A stretch of DNA of 64,000 nucleotides from Batillaria attramentaria. Lineage: Eukaryota; Mollusca; Gastropoda; Batillariidae. The stretch is from positions 343,501-407,500 of the forward strand of contig JACVVK020000088.1 in assembly GCA_018292915.2 (NCBI GenBank), written 5' to 3'. The notes under the pieces are model-generated. The model was given only the letters and a program-made list of their open reading frames with translations, searched no databases and was not told where the DNA came from. Both the position numbers and the translations under genes were made by a program. Of this stretch, positions 10,345-20,869 are shown one piece after another. Within the stretch, counting starts at the first letter, position 1; every line of letters begins with the position of its first letter.

Positions 10345-10670
10345 TTAAAGTTGTCTGTTGTGAATTTTTACATTACCATTTTTGCAGAAACTATGAACAC
10401 TAGAGCCATCAAACTTGGCATAATGATAGACAATGATAAGATCTTTACGAATAGATCTCATTTGAATGACCTTGACCCAAGGTCAAGGCCATACAAGCTG
10501 TCCTGGGAAGTCTTTAGTACATGTATTTCTCAGAATCCACGAACACCAGAGACATCGTACTTGACATGATGATATATAGTGAATAGAGCTTTACAAATAT
10601 ATACATGTGTACTCTTTTGAATGACGTTCCATCCCACAATTGAGCCAAGGAAGCTTCTGCCTCTCTAGTT
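10345..10670 (+). repeat. Half-site repeat, right part of the split copy
   Basis: It resumes at TTAA with the GTTGTCTGTTGTGAATTTT unit and runs to GAGCCAAGGAAGCTTCTGCC...TCTAGTT, the standard right end of the family. Confidence 0.65.
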
Positions 10671-10722
10671 TTTATTCATTGATAGTGTAATTAATTAATG
10701 GAATTGGTGCCGTGTTTCACAG

Positions 10723-10759
10723 CGTTCTGATGGTGACCATTCAAGAGTGTTTGAAGAGG
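10723..10759 (+). CDS. Gene A, candidate 37-nt micro-exon
   Basis: A pyrimidine-containing acceptor (GTGTTTCACAG) precedes 37 bases with a donor AGG|GTAACT. Its first base completes the phase-2 codon left by the exon ending at 172. The next 12 codons read VLMVTIQECLKR and end in phase 0, which would join to the exon at about 11192. The phase match on both sides is the only support; a transcript would settle it. Confidence 0.3.
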
Positions 10760-11180
10760 GTAACTCTGCCACATTATACCTCTATTTCCTAGTTGCGATT
10801 TATACCACTTGTATTGTTCTTATGCACTGTATTGGCAACAGTTGGTTTTTTGTTGTTTTTATTATTATTTGGTTGTAGTTGACATGAAACAACTGAAGGG
10901 AGGCATTCACTGAGTCAGAAAATATTTAGTGTGCAGCAGCTAGGTACAGAAGATCTGTATGAAATGTCATTGTAGCTGATAGTTTTTTGCAAGGTCGCAT
11001 GTTACAGTAAAGGCTTATTCTGTAGAATGAAGAAGAAGAAAAACATAAATACCAGCTTTTGACAAAGTACATCCAATGTCTTCATGAACATTTTGTTGGT
11101 ACATGTACCTGTATTGCTTATCATGGTGCATGTAACTTCATGTTTTACTTGTACTATGTATCCTTTTGTATTTTTATCAG
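10760..11180. other. Gene A intron, no feature seen
   Basis: Intronic sequence with a TTATT-rich stretch and the pyrimidine tract leading to the acceptor at 11180. Confidence 0.5.
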
Positions 11181-11320
11181 GCGTTGTAGAGGCTTGGCGG
11201 CTTGGAGCACAGGACTACTATAGTCGCACAGGGACCAACTTTTATGCTGACATGGCTGATGTTGCATTAGCTCTTGGGCTTGGTGTGTCGTACAAGTCAG
11301 CTGTCGCATTTGCCAGCATT
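11181..11320 (+). CDS. Gene A, internal exon
   Basis: The acceptor TTTTTATCAG precedes the exon and a donor GTATGT follows it. The frame reads AWRLGAQDYYSRTG, then FYADMADVALALGLGVSYKSAVAFASI, and ends in phase 0. The consensus acceptor gives a start at 11181 (two partial bases). A second AG gives a phase-0 start at 11192, which would fit the candidate micro-exon at 10723-10759. The residue pattern is that of a folded soluble protein, not a repeat; family not recognised. Confidence 0.65.
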
Positions 11321-11765
11321 GTATGTTTATCAGGTGTATATGTACCCAGTATCTATAATTCCACACCCTGGCCAGTCTGTCTCCCTTTTTTGCATGCCCC
11401 ATTTGTGCGTGTGTGTGTGTGTGTGGACAGGTCTAAATTGTTTACAAAGCATGTCAGTTCCAATCAACATGTATTATGATGTAAAACAGATTTAATAAAT
11501 TACAATACTGATAAGAACATTCCTTTTTGACATGTTTTCTCCTGAAACGTGAAGTACATGTAATATTTTCAGAAGTTTGATCTAATGATACTGTGTATTA
11601 ATTTTTCCCCCTTAATTTCCCATTTGTGAGTTTCATGTCTGTAAAGGTACACCTGCAATCAATCAAATGCATTACATAAATAGTAACATTTATTGTTTTT
11701 GTAATCTGAGTGAAATTTGCATCTGTCTTTCTGTTTACGGATAGCTCATTTTGTCTGTTAAACAG

Positions 11766-11850
11766 GTACCTCGCAAGGATCATGAAATTGTGGTCATGGC
11801 ACCAAGTGCTGGCAATGATTTTTTTCAGCTGGTCTATTTTGTTTTGAGGG
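11766..11850 (+). CDS. Gene A, internal exon
   Basis: The exon lies between TTGTCTGTTAAACAG and a donor GGG|GTAAGT. It encodes VPRKDHEIVVMAPSAGNDFF then QLVYFVLR, plus one spare base. Its start phase matches the end of the previous exon (phase 0), and its last base G joins CA of the next exon to make an Ala codon. Both junctions therefore keep the frame. Confidence 0.75.
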
Positions 11851-11866
11851 GTAAGTGTGATATTAA

Positions 11867-12040
11867 CTAGAGAGACAGAAGCCTCAATGGCTCCCTTGTG
11901 ACATGGGTCAAGGTCATTCAAAAGAGTATGTTTCTAAAACTCTTATCTCTATCTATCCTCAAGCCAAGTAAGGTGTCTCTGGTGTTCTTAGTTCCTGGCA
12001 ATATTAGTTCCCCAAAACAGTTTTTATGGCCTTGACCTTG
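11867..12040 (-). repeat. Half-site repeat, truncated inverted copy
   Basis: The + strand reads CTAGAGAGACAGAAGCCTC, then GGCTCCCTTGTGACATGGGTC and AAGGTCATTC. This is the right end of the repeat in reverse. It lies just inside the donor of the exon at 11766 and is cut by a SINE at 12041. Confidence 0.6.
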
Positions 12041-12216
12041 GGTGTGGGTAGCTGTTTATGGGTTTAACGTCCTTTTCCACCACATACGGGTGATATCATT
12101 AAAGATTGGGCGACGTTGAAAAAGCCAGCACAAATATTTGGCCCCGGCCGGGATACGAACTCACAACCCAAGCATTAGAAGTCCAACGTTCTACCATTCG
12201 GCCACCCCGGCTCCCC
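12041..12216 (-). mobile_element. tRNA-Arg-like SINE
   Basis: The reverse complement starts GGGGAGCCGGGGTGGCCGAA, with a tRNA-like head (anticodon-arm TTCTAATG as in tRNA-Arg UCU, B box GAGTTCGTATCCC). The body is AAATATTTGTGCTGGCTTTT, the block GCCC..ATCTTTAATGATATCACCC, and GGAAAAGGACGTTAAACCC. Other copies are at 16744, 47404 and 58897. Confidence 0.8.
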
Positions 12217-12603
12217 ACAACAAATCAAGTACAATGACATCAAAAAGTGAAAGGCTTTATTGACTTGATGCATCTAGTGTAGCTCAGACAAAAGTGTTGA
12301 CTCAGGCTCCTCCTTAGAACTCTTTAAAAAAAAACAAAAAAAACCAGCAGCAACAACAAATGGAACCTGTTCAGTTGCATAAAACAGTGTCATTTACCTG
12401 AAAAATGTTGCTGAGTAGCTGGTTCCTTGCTTTATGGACATTGTGTCTGATCACGAAAATGTTGCTTTTCAGATCTCCAGTTACACTTATACAGCTGCAT
12501 CTAATATTAAGCAAGGGTACAGCTAGAAAATCTTTTTCAGATACAGCGTAGAAGTAATCACAAATCTTATTGCTGCTATTTTTTTAATTTTTTTTATTTG
12601 CAG
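12217..12603. other. Gene A intron, no feature seen
   Basis: Intronic sequence with A-rich and T-rich tracts. No exon beyond the one at 12604. Confidence 0.5.
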
Positions 12604-12662
12604 CATTCATTGATGATCTTGGGAAATTTTGCTTCTCCATGGGCCTTGGATATCCATCTGTG
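12604..12662 (+). CDS. Gene A, short internal exon
   Basis: The acceptor is TTTATTTGCAG and the donor is GTG|GTAAGT. It completes the split Ala codon and encodes FIDDLGKFCFSMGLGYPSV, ending in phase 0. The 59-nt length fits exactly between the neighbouring exons. Confidence 0.75.
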
Positions 12663-12715
12663 GTAAGTAATCTTTTTTTGCAATTTGTTCTTTCTCAATT
12701 TAAATTCCTGATATT

Positions 12716-12740
12716 GTGTGTGTGTGTGTGTGTGTGTGTG
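12716..12740. repeat. GT microsatellite
   Basis: A run of GT dinucleotides. Similar runs lie at 12878-12900 and 14917-14942. Confidence 0.8.
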
Positions 12741-12817
12741 TTTATTTTTAAGTTTAGGTATTGTTTTCGGCAGGCAGGCGGGGGTACCGGTAAAAGGTTT
12801 ACTGATCGTTGATTTTT

Positions 12818-13903
12818 GGCTCCCTTGTGTAACAATGGGAGTCTATGTATTAACCCTCCGTCGTCTGTCTCTGTGTGTGTGTGTGTGTATGTGTGTGTGT
12901 CCAGAAAACTTTAACATTGTCATTTTCTCAGAATCTACAAACAGCAGAGGCACCAAACTTGGCATGCTGATAGACAACCACAAGACCTTTCAAAACATAT
13001 CATTTTGAATGACCTTGACTCAAGGTCAAGGTCACTAAAGCTCTCTGTTTGAAAATTTATCATTGACATTTTCTCGGAATCTACAAACACCAGAGGTTTT
13101 AAACTTTGCATGATGATAGATATTGATAAGAACTTTACAGATGTACATGTAGGCAGTGGCCTTGTGTCAAGGTCAAGGCCGTACAAGCTATTTTTGTGAA
13201 ACTTTAACATTGGCATTTTCTCAGAAACAACAAACAGCAGAGGCGCCAAACCTGGTGTGCTGATAGACAGTGATAAGACCTATGCACACATACCACCTTG
13301 AATGACCTTGACTCAAGGTCAAGGTCATTAAAACAGTCTGTTGGGAAAATTTACATTTGCATTTTCTCAGAATCCAGAAGAATCAGAAGCATCAAACTAT
13401 GTGCAATGATTGACATTAGTAGCACCTTTACAAACATACCTGTGTTCAGTGACTTTTAGTCAAGGTCAAGGTCATGCACGCGTTTTTTTGGAAACTTTAA
13501 CCTTGGCATTTTCTCCAAAACAACAAACAGCAGAGGCACCAAACGAGGTATGATGACAGACAGCAGTGAGACCTACCTTTCTGAATGACCTTGACTGAAG
13601 GTCAAGGTCATTAAGGCTGTCTGTTGTGAATTTTAACATTACTGTTTTCGCAGGAACTACAAATACTAGAGGCATCAAACTTGGCATAATGATAGACATT
13701 GATGAGATCTCATTTGAATGACCTTGACCAAAGGTCAAGGCCATACAAACTGTTTTAGGGGAAATTGTAATATTGCCATGAACTCAGAGCGCCATAGACA
13801 CTTGGCATGATAATGGATAGTGAGAAGAGCTTTACAAACATACTCTTGTGAATGACCTTGACCTGTGTCACAAGGGAGCCATGGAGGCTTTTGCCTCTCT
13901 AGT
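12818..13903 (+). repeat. Half-site repeat family, near-complete copy
   Basis: Ends: GGCTCCCTTGTGTAACAATG at the left and GTCACAAGGGAGCC plus GCCTCTCTAG at the right, so GGCTCCCTTGTG/CACAAGGGAGCC are inverted. About seven internal units follow. Intact palindromes TGACCTTGACTCAAGGTCA, each with a third AGGTCA, are at 13010-13034 and 13303-13327, and a one-base variant is near 13585. No coding potential is seen. It sits in a gene A intron. Best reference copy in the window together with 21770-22892. Confidence 0.8.
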
Positions 13904-14911
13904 TTTTTTTTCTTTTGTGTAATTGGGTGGAGTGGAGTGAGTTGGTGAGGAGCCAGATGATCAGGTGAGCAGAGGTGCCAACTAGTACGGATTGGCCTTA
14001 TTATTTTCCGCTTAACTCAATTAAATACAGAAATACGGTTTGGTTGCGAAAAATACGGAGGAGACAAATCTGACCGAAGCTTGTTACATTGACTATTTTT
14101 AGGGCCTTGCGGACAGTAACCTTTGAACTGGAGGTTGTGTCCAATCACAGTTGAGTTTCTAGATCATTCAGCCGATCGTAGCATGCGTCTCAAGTGTTGA
14201 CAAAATGGCGTGTAGTGGGGTGCAATCTACACAGGTTTGATCGGCTTCGATCAAGCACCTTGATTCACAAACGGCCTCCAGCAAGCAGGCTAGCAATATC
14301 AAACGCATCAAAAGGATTTCTGCAGAGCTGGATAAGATGGAAGCCTTCCCATGCATCGTAGCCAATTTGGTTTCGATCATAGCTGACATGGTTTGTCAGC
14401 GACTCAGAAAACGAAAGGAGAAGCTGTCAGTCGTTCCGATTTGTTGGTACAAACGCAGAAACAGCGGTGACACATACAGAGATGTTGATCACCTTTGGAA
14501 CACGAATGTATAACAGTGAGTGCATCAGACCCCTCCGGCTATCTGAATCGTGTCCCGTTTTCTTTCAAAAAGATCGTTAGGAAGTACAGGTGTGAAGGAA
14601 CCGCACGACCTTTCAGTTCTGACTGGAATATCGCAAGTCACAGCATGCCGTGCCAGTAAAACTTGATTATGGTCTCAGACTGTTTGCTGTTCAGTTACAA
14701 ACGGGCAATTCTGCCTGTAGTTACTAGGTTATCTGACTCAGACAGGGAAACCCCACATTTGGTCATTCAGATGTTTTCATGCTGAGTTCAATGATTGCTA
14801 TAAAATGATACAAAAAAATAATAAAGACAGGAGTCAGGTCTGGAACTTTACAGTTTCGTTGCTGTTTTTGCTGTTGCTGTTGTTGCTGTTGCACTTTTTG
14901 TGTTTATTTAC

Positions 14912-14948
<37 letters not shown>

Positions 14949-15141
14949 GCACGCACACTTGCACTTTGACTATTTTTTCTGTTAATGGTTTTAGTCTTTG
15001 TACGGCAGAATACTGACATTTGCGCAAAGTAGTACTGACAGACATTTGGGGAGGGGTTGGCACCTCTGGGTGAGCTGTCAAATTGTCAGAAACAAGCATT
15101 AGGACTGACTACAAGTTTTTGGTTCTTGGGTCTCTCAGCAG
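13904..15141. other. Gene A intron with GT microsatellite
   Basis: Holds a GT run at 14917-14942 and otherwise unassigned sequence. The stretch 13940-14800 is less A/T-rich but has no supported exon. Confidence 0.45.
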
Positions 15142-15240
15142 GTTGATGAAGAAGGAAGAATACCAGCCTATGCCCGAATCATCACTCGTGGAGCTGTCAC
15201 AGAAATTAGAGCTGACATGAGTTCTCTTGAGCTGTTTGCA
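15142..15240 (+). CDS. Gene A, internal exon
   Basis: The acceptor is TCTCTCAGCAG and the donor is GCA|GTGAGT. It has 33 whole codons reading VDEEGRIPAYARIITRG and AVTEIRADMSSLELFA. Both ends are phase 0, matching the exons on either side. A tRNA-derived SINE sits just downstream in the intron (15283-15592). Confidence 0.75.
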
Positions 15241-15282
15241 GTGAGTGTTCAGAACTGTTCTTTGTGACACAGATCACAGATT

Positions 15283-15592
15283 TGATTTTTTTTATTATTT
15301 TATTGTCCCTTTCGGGAAATTCGGGCTGCTTCCCCCAGGGGAAGTGTGTTGCCGCGGTGCAGCGCCACTCAATACCTTTCCTATATTTTTTACAATTTTG
15401 CTGGTTGAGGAAAGCCGGATAACTCGGAGAGAAACCCCCAGTGAGCAGCCCGGTAGCCAGGAAAAAAACAGTATCACATATCACAAGCTCGACCTGGGCT
15501 CGAACCCACACTTCATCACCATGACATTGGTGATGGCCGTTCAGTAGCGCAGCGGCTAAATCCAACGCGCTACCTATTAGACCACCGCTCAC
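15283..15592 (-). mobile_element. tRNA-derived SINE with widely spaced A and B boxes
   Basis: The reverse complement begins GGTGAGCGGTGGTCTAATAG, GTAGCGCGTTGGATTTAGCC (A box TGGTCTAATAGG), then about 50 extra bases, then GTGGGTTCGAGCCC (B box). A body with CCCTGGGGGAAGCAGCCCGA and a terminal AATAAAATAATAAAA tail follow. Boundaries are approximate; no clear target duplication seen. Confidence 0.6.
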
Positions 15593-16188
15593 CCTCATCA
15601 CCCTCTAGTACAGCAAAAGTGGTGGTACGCAAGCAAATTACCGTGAGAATTTCACCAGACTTGAGAATAGACCACCAATGAACATTTACCATATCATGAT
15701 AAACACTAGTGTGCTAAAGCCAGTAAAGGGTAATAATAATACTTACTGGTAAGTTTAAGAGGAGAACTGATGATCAATACATTTGACAGTGTGTCATTTA
15801 ACATGTATGATATCAGTCAAACTGTATGTCTACTGATCTGTCATACCACCAAAGTACTGAACGTTCGAAGGCAGTTTATTCCTGTTATATATGTGACATC
15901 CAGTTTGTCCACAATGGAAAAGAAAGATTAAAGAGCTGTAAGACAGTCTCTGAAGAGATAATCGATGCAGTAGTGCAGTACACATTTTGACACTTAAGAG
16001 TTGCTCACACTAAGGTAGCCTGCTTTAAATGACTGTAATGATTCCCTTAATGGGAATTCATACTGGACTCCATTGTCTTAGACTGGTCACAGTTTGCTGT
16101 CAGCAGTGTAACTGTAAAGCAGTAAGTAACTGTATACAGCACATTTCAAATTCTGTTGTGTAATTAACTATGTTTATGTGTGTTTCAG
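15593..16188. other. Gene A intron, no feature seen
   Basis: Ordinary intronic sequence up to the acceptor at 16188. Confidence 0.5.
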
Positions 16189-16263
16189 GCAACTAATGTA
16201 AATGTGGATCCTTTCAAAGTGATCCAGCTCGTGAGAGATTCTCTACACAAACGAAGTTCATAG
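16189..16263 (+). CDS. Gene A, terminal exon with stop
   Basis: The acceptor GTGTGTTTCAG is followed by 24 codons (ATNVNVDPFKVIQLVRDSLHKR and SS) and TAG at 16261-16263. With the four exons before it this gives a continuous C-terminal region of about 150 residues. No transmembrane stretch is present. The conserved-looking core (IPAYARIITRGAVTEIRADM) should identify the family in a protein search, but I cannot name it. Confidence 0.75.
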   Translation, partial: ATNVNVDPFKVIQLVRDSLHKRSS

Positions 16264-16655
16264 CGTGATCTGCCCTTGAAAATTCTGGCCATAATATGGA
16301 ATCTCTGTTCAAGTCACCTGTTTTGTTTTGTCATGTACTGCACCCCTTTCCTGTGATACAAATCCAATCTGAACATTGTCTGATCTCACACAGTGTTGCG
16401 CTTAGGGAGGGGTGCTGTACTCATAGAGCTTTTTCTTTTTTAGTCACTGGCACCATTTTCAGTTTTCTGCAGTATTCATTAATTGAAAGAGGCTATGGTG
16501 AAATTCATCGCTCCTCCATCAGGCAGAAGATATACAGAATGCTTCTTGCTGAAAAGAAAACCCTGCAGAATTCCTTCATTCCCAGTGCTGTTTTATCGCT
16601 GAACGACAATATTGTCAATAATGTACTGCTGGCTGTTGCTGTGGCTGTTGACTGA
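16264..16655 (+). pseudogene. Possible LINE C-terminal relic / gene A 3' region
   Basis: A frame at 16296-16652 contains IHRSSIRQKIYRMLLAEKKT and LQNSFIPSAVLSLNDNI, a tail pattern common downstream of LINE reverse transcriptases (KSFIPxAVxxxN). It directly follows the gene A stop, so the transcript 3' UTR may include it. Confidence 0.4.
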
Positions 16656-16743
16656 TTGAGCACTTGTGTGTATTGTTCATTGTTATGAGATAGATGGACA
16701 CATTCCCTCTAGGAACTACCCAGTAATGGCCTTAGAAGGGATA

Positions 16744-16845
16744 TTTGTGCCGGCTTTTTCATCGTTGCCCCGTCTTTGATATCACCCTATGAGGTGGCAA
16801 AGGACGTTAAATCCCCAAAACACCCACCCACCCACCCTTAGAAGG
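16744..16845 (+). mobile_element. 5'-truncated tRNA-Arg-like SINE
   Basis: Retains the body (ATATTTGTGCCGGCTTTTTC, GTTGCCCCGTCTTTGATATC, AAAGGACGTTAAATCCCC) and the (CCCA)n tail. The tRNA head is missing. Confidence 0.75.
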
Positions 16846-18583
16846 GAAGTGCAATACGACATACACAGCTTTGACTCGTCAGATTTGATCACATAACCAA
16901 GGCGAAATGGTGTGGGTTTTTTTTTTTTTAAGTTTGTGTAATGCACAATAGGAAATCATGATTTCAGTTGGTCATTTCCTTATATTACCTGTCATGCTGT
17001 GTATGTATGCGCACGTGTGCACACACTGGGAATTTTACAGTGGTTGGTGGTGATTTCAATTTGTGAAATTTTATTGTGCCTAAAGAGTACACGAGTGACG
17101 CCCTCAGTCAAGGTGACTGAAATCCGTTTTTTTGAAACCCACACTGACTGAAATTTTGTTGTTTAGCAAAACATCAGTCAGATAGTAGTATTAGTAGCGA
17201 CACAGAGATAAGTGTCACATTCGTATTTTACATTTACAGTGCTGGGAAAGCCCATCAGATGCGTTTAAACTTAAAATTGCTGAAATTTGTGTTTCGCTGG
17301 AATCCTTATGGAACCCAGTACCCCTGCACCTCGGCCTGGGTTTCAGTTTTTTTTAAATTCAAGAATGTCAGAACTGTGAGAGTATGAAATACATGTTACG
17401 TGATAGAAAGTGAATGAAGAATGCTCACCACCGTTATTTATGCATGACTGTTTTTCAGTAAATGTGTGTGTATATATTGAATAGGAACAATGGCGTCGCC
17501 TTATAAATGTTTGTGTGTGTGTGTGTGTGCGCACGCACTGGGAATTTTACAATGGTTTGTGTTACAGTATTTTCGATTTGTCTGTACATGTATTTTATTA
17601 TCTTGAGTCTAAAGGATACATGTGTGTACTCTTCAGTCTGGGTGACTGAAATATGTTGGTTTTTTTTTAATCCTACCCTGACTGAAATTTTGTTGTTTGC
17701 TCTGTGGGTGTGGACGTGGGTGTGGGTGTGATTGTGTGCTTGCGTGCATGGGCGGAAGAAACACTGTATACCACATGTCTGCGAACATTCAAGGATTTTT
17801 TTTTTATACATGTATATAGTTTATCATGAATCCACTGTCGGGTTGTTTAGCCGGTGCTAATATCTCGTTTATAAGAGTGATATAGATGTGCTAGGGCATG
17901 GGGTGGTGAGGGCAGCTGATCTATCTAGACAGTCCAGCTGAACGTCACGAAGTCCACTAAAATGACTGATGGACAGGAACATGAACAGGCTTAAGTCATG
18001 CAGCCTTAGGAAGTGGACAATATTAGAACCCGGTCCTTAGAAGGCAGTACAACTATTGCCCACGGTGTACCGCCAGCGCTTGGACTTGATGCAGCACACT
18101 GCTTGCTGCACAGGTAATGAGGGCAGTAAGCGTGCGGAGTCGCCCTCTGCCTGATTCCAGCAGGGCTTACCTGGCTATCTCAGGACAGGGTACTTTACAT
18201 GCTGATGTGTCTCTGGGTCTGATCACTGCACCACCATTCAAAGCATTTAGTGCATGTATAGAGTATCACCATGTGTAACTTTTATTTACTTATGGCTGTA
18301 TTATGAAGTGCAAATTTCAAATCATGTTGTCTTCTATAAAGTTTGTACATGTAGTGGTTTGCCACACATTCCTCAGCATCATACTCGACATTTTATGTAC
18401 ACATATTTTAAATATTTTGAGCAGGATGACATCTCCATGCTACCAGTAAGTAGATACACTGTATAACCGGAATAATGTATTAAAATTGTCAGGCCTACAG
18501 TGGCAGTTCACCAAATCATATTCTGTGTGTTGCAAGAACTTGATACAGCTAGGAGTTGCCCTTCTAAAATACCAGTGTTCCTT
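16846..18583. other. Intergenic, GT runs only
   Basis: Two related stretches (near 17010-17160 and 17510-17700) share GCGCACGCACTGGGAATTTT, ACAGTGGTT/ACAATGGTT and GACTGAAATTTTGTTGTTT. They look like a local duplication. GT runs at 17505-17530. No gene. Confidence 0.45.
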
Positions 18584-19116
18584 AAGGCGCGTCTTAACTG
18601 AGCCCGAACAAGTCCGAAGCGAAGAAAAAATGCTTCGCCCGAATCATTTTTCTTGTTCGCAAAGAGATTTTGAACACTTCGGGCTTCGCTCGACATGCAA
18701 TGCAAGGAACCCCGAACAACCGCTAATGATTTCGCCAGGTGCTATCTGATTGGCTGGTCCAGATTCGCCGGCTATCTGATTTCAAGATGACGGGGGGTCG
18801 CGCTCGCACATGGCCAGTGTCGCTTCAAAGTTACAAGCATTAATATTTTGGCAATGACGAAGTTTCTTGGTGCTGTTGGAATACATTGATTAGTAAGGAT
18901 AGTGTGCATTTGACTTACAATGCTACAGGTGAAGTAAGAATGCGAAATATCTGTAATAACGGCGGTTTTGCTTCGCATGCTAACGCCGTCTGCTCGCGTA
19001 GCGGTGTGCGCCGGCTGGGCTCGCGTTGTCACATGGCGAGTACCGAGTCAACGTTCTAGTCACTGATATTTCAGGCATAACTTTCATGGCTCACTTGCGT
19101 CACACTGATTACTGAG

Positions 19117-19200
19117 GTAATAATAATAATAATAATTTTATTTATAAAGCGCACATTCATGTAAGATTACATGCTCTAAGCGCTAACGAAAATTTAACAG
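19117..19200 (-). repeat. (AAT)n-tailed retroposon end
   Basis: (AAT)n is followed by TTTTATTTATAAAGCGCACA and TGCTCTAAGCGCT. In reverse, AAAGCGC..TTTATAAATAAAATTATT is a common retroposon 3' tail. Confidence 0.5.
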
Positions 19201-19411
19201 ACAATAAAAACAGTCAAAAAGCAATATGCAATAACGAGGAATACCCCAGAATGAAAAACTGACAAAAGATCAACAGTCAGGATAGTGAAAACTCAATGAG
19301 ATCTTGTCTGAACCTTTTTCATTACAAATATGCTTTGAATAGGTAAGTTTTTAGATGGCTTTTAAATGAACTTTCTGATTTTATTGATCTTAAAAATAAG
19401 TGTAGAATTTT

Positions 19412-19912
19412 TTTTGTTTTTTTTTTTTTTTGCTGCCACAACTCTTTGCCGGCTCCAGTGGTGTTCCTCCCTGGTAATGAGTGGAATCCACGGAGGGCTC
19501 GGAAGTTCGGGCAATTTTTATTATGCATGATGATGGAGATGAGGATGATGGTAAGGTGATGCTATGGAGGTCCGTGTGGTTTGTGACTGCGGGACAGGGC
19601 CGCATTCCATGCTTCCTGTCATAAGTATCCCGGCATTAACCAGGCCCGGGAAGTACGGCACCTGCGGTGCCGGCCGTGTAATCATCCACATCATAAGACG
19701 TGTCATACCAAGAGAAGCACCCCCAAAGTCGCACCCGTGAAGTGGGTGAAGCGCGGCTGTGTGGCAACAGCCTCCCCATTGGGCCCATAGCACACCCGCT
19801 ATGGGTAGGAGCCGACCTAAGTAGGAAAAATCCCGCTTGCCTCGGCTGGGACTCGAACCCGGGTCTCCCGGTCCATAGTCCGAAGTGCTAACCACTACAC
19901 TACGGGGGCCGG
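19412..19912 (-). mobile_element. SINE sharing its tRNA head with the I-group LINE
   Basis: Flanked by the 15-bp duplication TAAGTGTAGAATTTT (19397-19411 and 19913-19927) with a poly(A) tail at the left. The reverse complement starts CCGGCCCCCGTAGTGTAGTG, the same head and next ~170 bases (AGGTCGGCTCCTACCC, ATGGGCCCAATGGGGAGGCT, CACTTCACGGGTGCGACTT) as the LINEs at 3867 and 30967, then departs into a different 3' body. Clear Pol III A and B boxes. Confidence 0.85.
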
Positions 19913-20064
19913 TAAGTGTAGAATTTTAATTTTGTTGATAAAATTGATGCAAAACCGCGACACTGTTGTCGGTATGACGTTTTTCTTCCGCAGTGTGCTG
20001 GTGACCGTCTGCTACGCCGATCGGCTCGTAACTGTCTGTCGGTTCAGTGGTTTCGTTGGTGATT

Positions 20065-20213
20065 ATTCAATTCAATTCAATTCAATATAACTTTATTGTC
20101 TGTCGATGGCAGAAAATTTTCTTCTGGCTCACACACACACCCACACACACACACACACGCACACACATTAATTTATCTAGACATATAATCCATACATATT
20201 AACACAGATCCTA
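20065..20213 (-). mobile_element. Short retroposon with (AATTG)n tail, copy 2
   Basis: Same order as at 1641: (ATTCA)n, TATAACTTTATTGTCTGTCG, CA run, TTAATTTATCTAGACATATAA. Confidence 0.6.
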
Positions 20214-20523
20214 ATTTAATTTTTTATTTATAAGAAATAGATCCTTATTTCGTTTTTTAATGCAGTTCATGGCACAGCTGGGTCACATTGGTAAGTTCAG
20301 ATAGTGCCCTTTTGAGTGCATAAAGCCATGTTGTTGTGTCACTCCTTGATTTCCCTCAGAAGCTAAAGTTGCTAAGAGACGCACTTCACTGGTAAGCTCA
20401 CAATCAGCGCCATTGCTATTTTCCTCATGTCACGTGTCGAACGGTTCGGCGCCTAGTTAGTACGTAGAAGCAAGCCAAAGACTTTGCCCGAGGAGTTGTT
20501 CGGGCATAATTAAGACGCGCCTT

Positions 20524-20869
20524 TACCACTTTCAAAATTTTCAGTTTCAGAGGGTCATTTTGTAAAATCGGTCACGTACAGCCTAAAAATCTCAGCATGA
20601 GATTCTGAAATCACTGCATAGACATAGGAACACCGATTACTACATTATGGAATTGTGGGTTTGTGTTAGACACACAAACTTGTATACACAATACTTGTAT
20701 CAGCAGCAGATTTTCTGACATTTTTGCTGCAAGGACTATTGTGTTTCCAACCCTCATTATTTTAAGATTGTTTACCTTTTGCATAGATTTGTACAAATAT
20801 CATGTTATATGAGTGAATACAAAGAACACTGGTGGTGGTGTGTGAAAATCTTTTTTCTTTTTTTGTTTG
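20524..20869. other. Intergenic, no feature seen
   Basis: A/T-rich sequence without recognised content. Confidence 0.5.

Larger units (their letters stand above)
18584..20523. mobile_element. 1.9-kb DNA element with ~30-bp inverted ends
   Basis: Left end AAGGCGCGTCTTAACTGAGC then CCGAACAAGTCC. The right end read in reverse is AAGGCGCGTCTTAATTATGC then CCGAACAACTCC. The inverted ends match at nearly all of the first 33 positions. No transposase is visible, so it is non-autonomous. It contains a SINE (19412-19912), an AAT-tailed fragment (19117-19200) and an (AATTG)n element (20065-20213). Superfamily not assigned. Confidence 0.65.
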
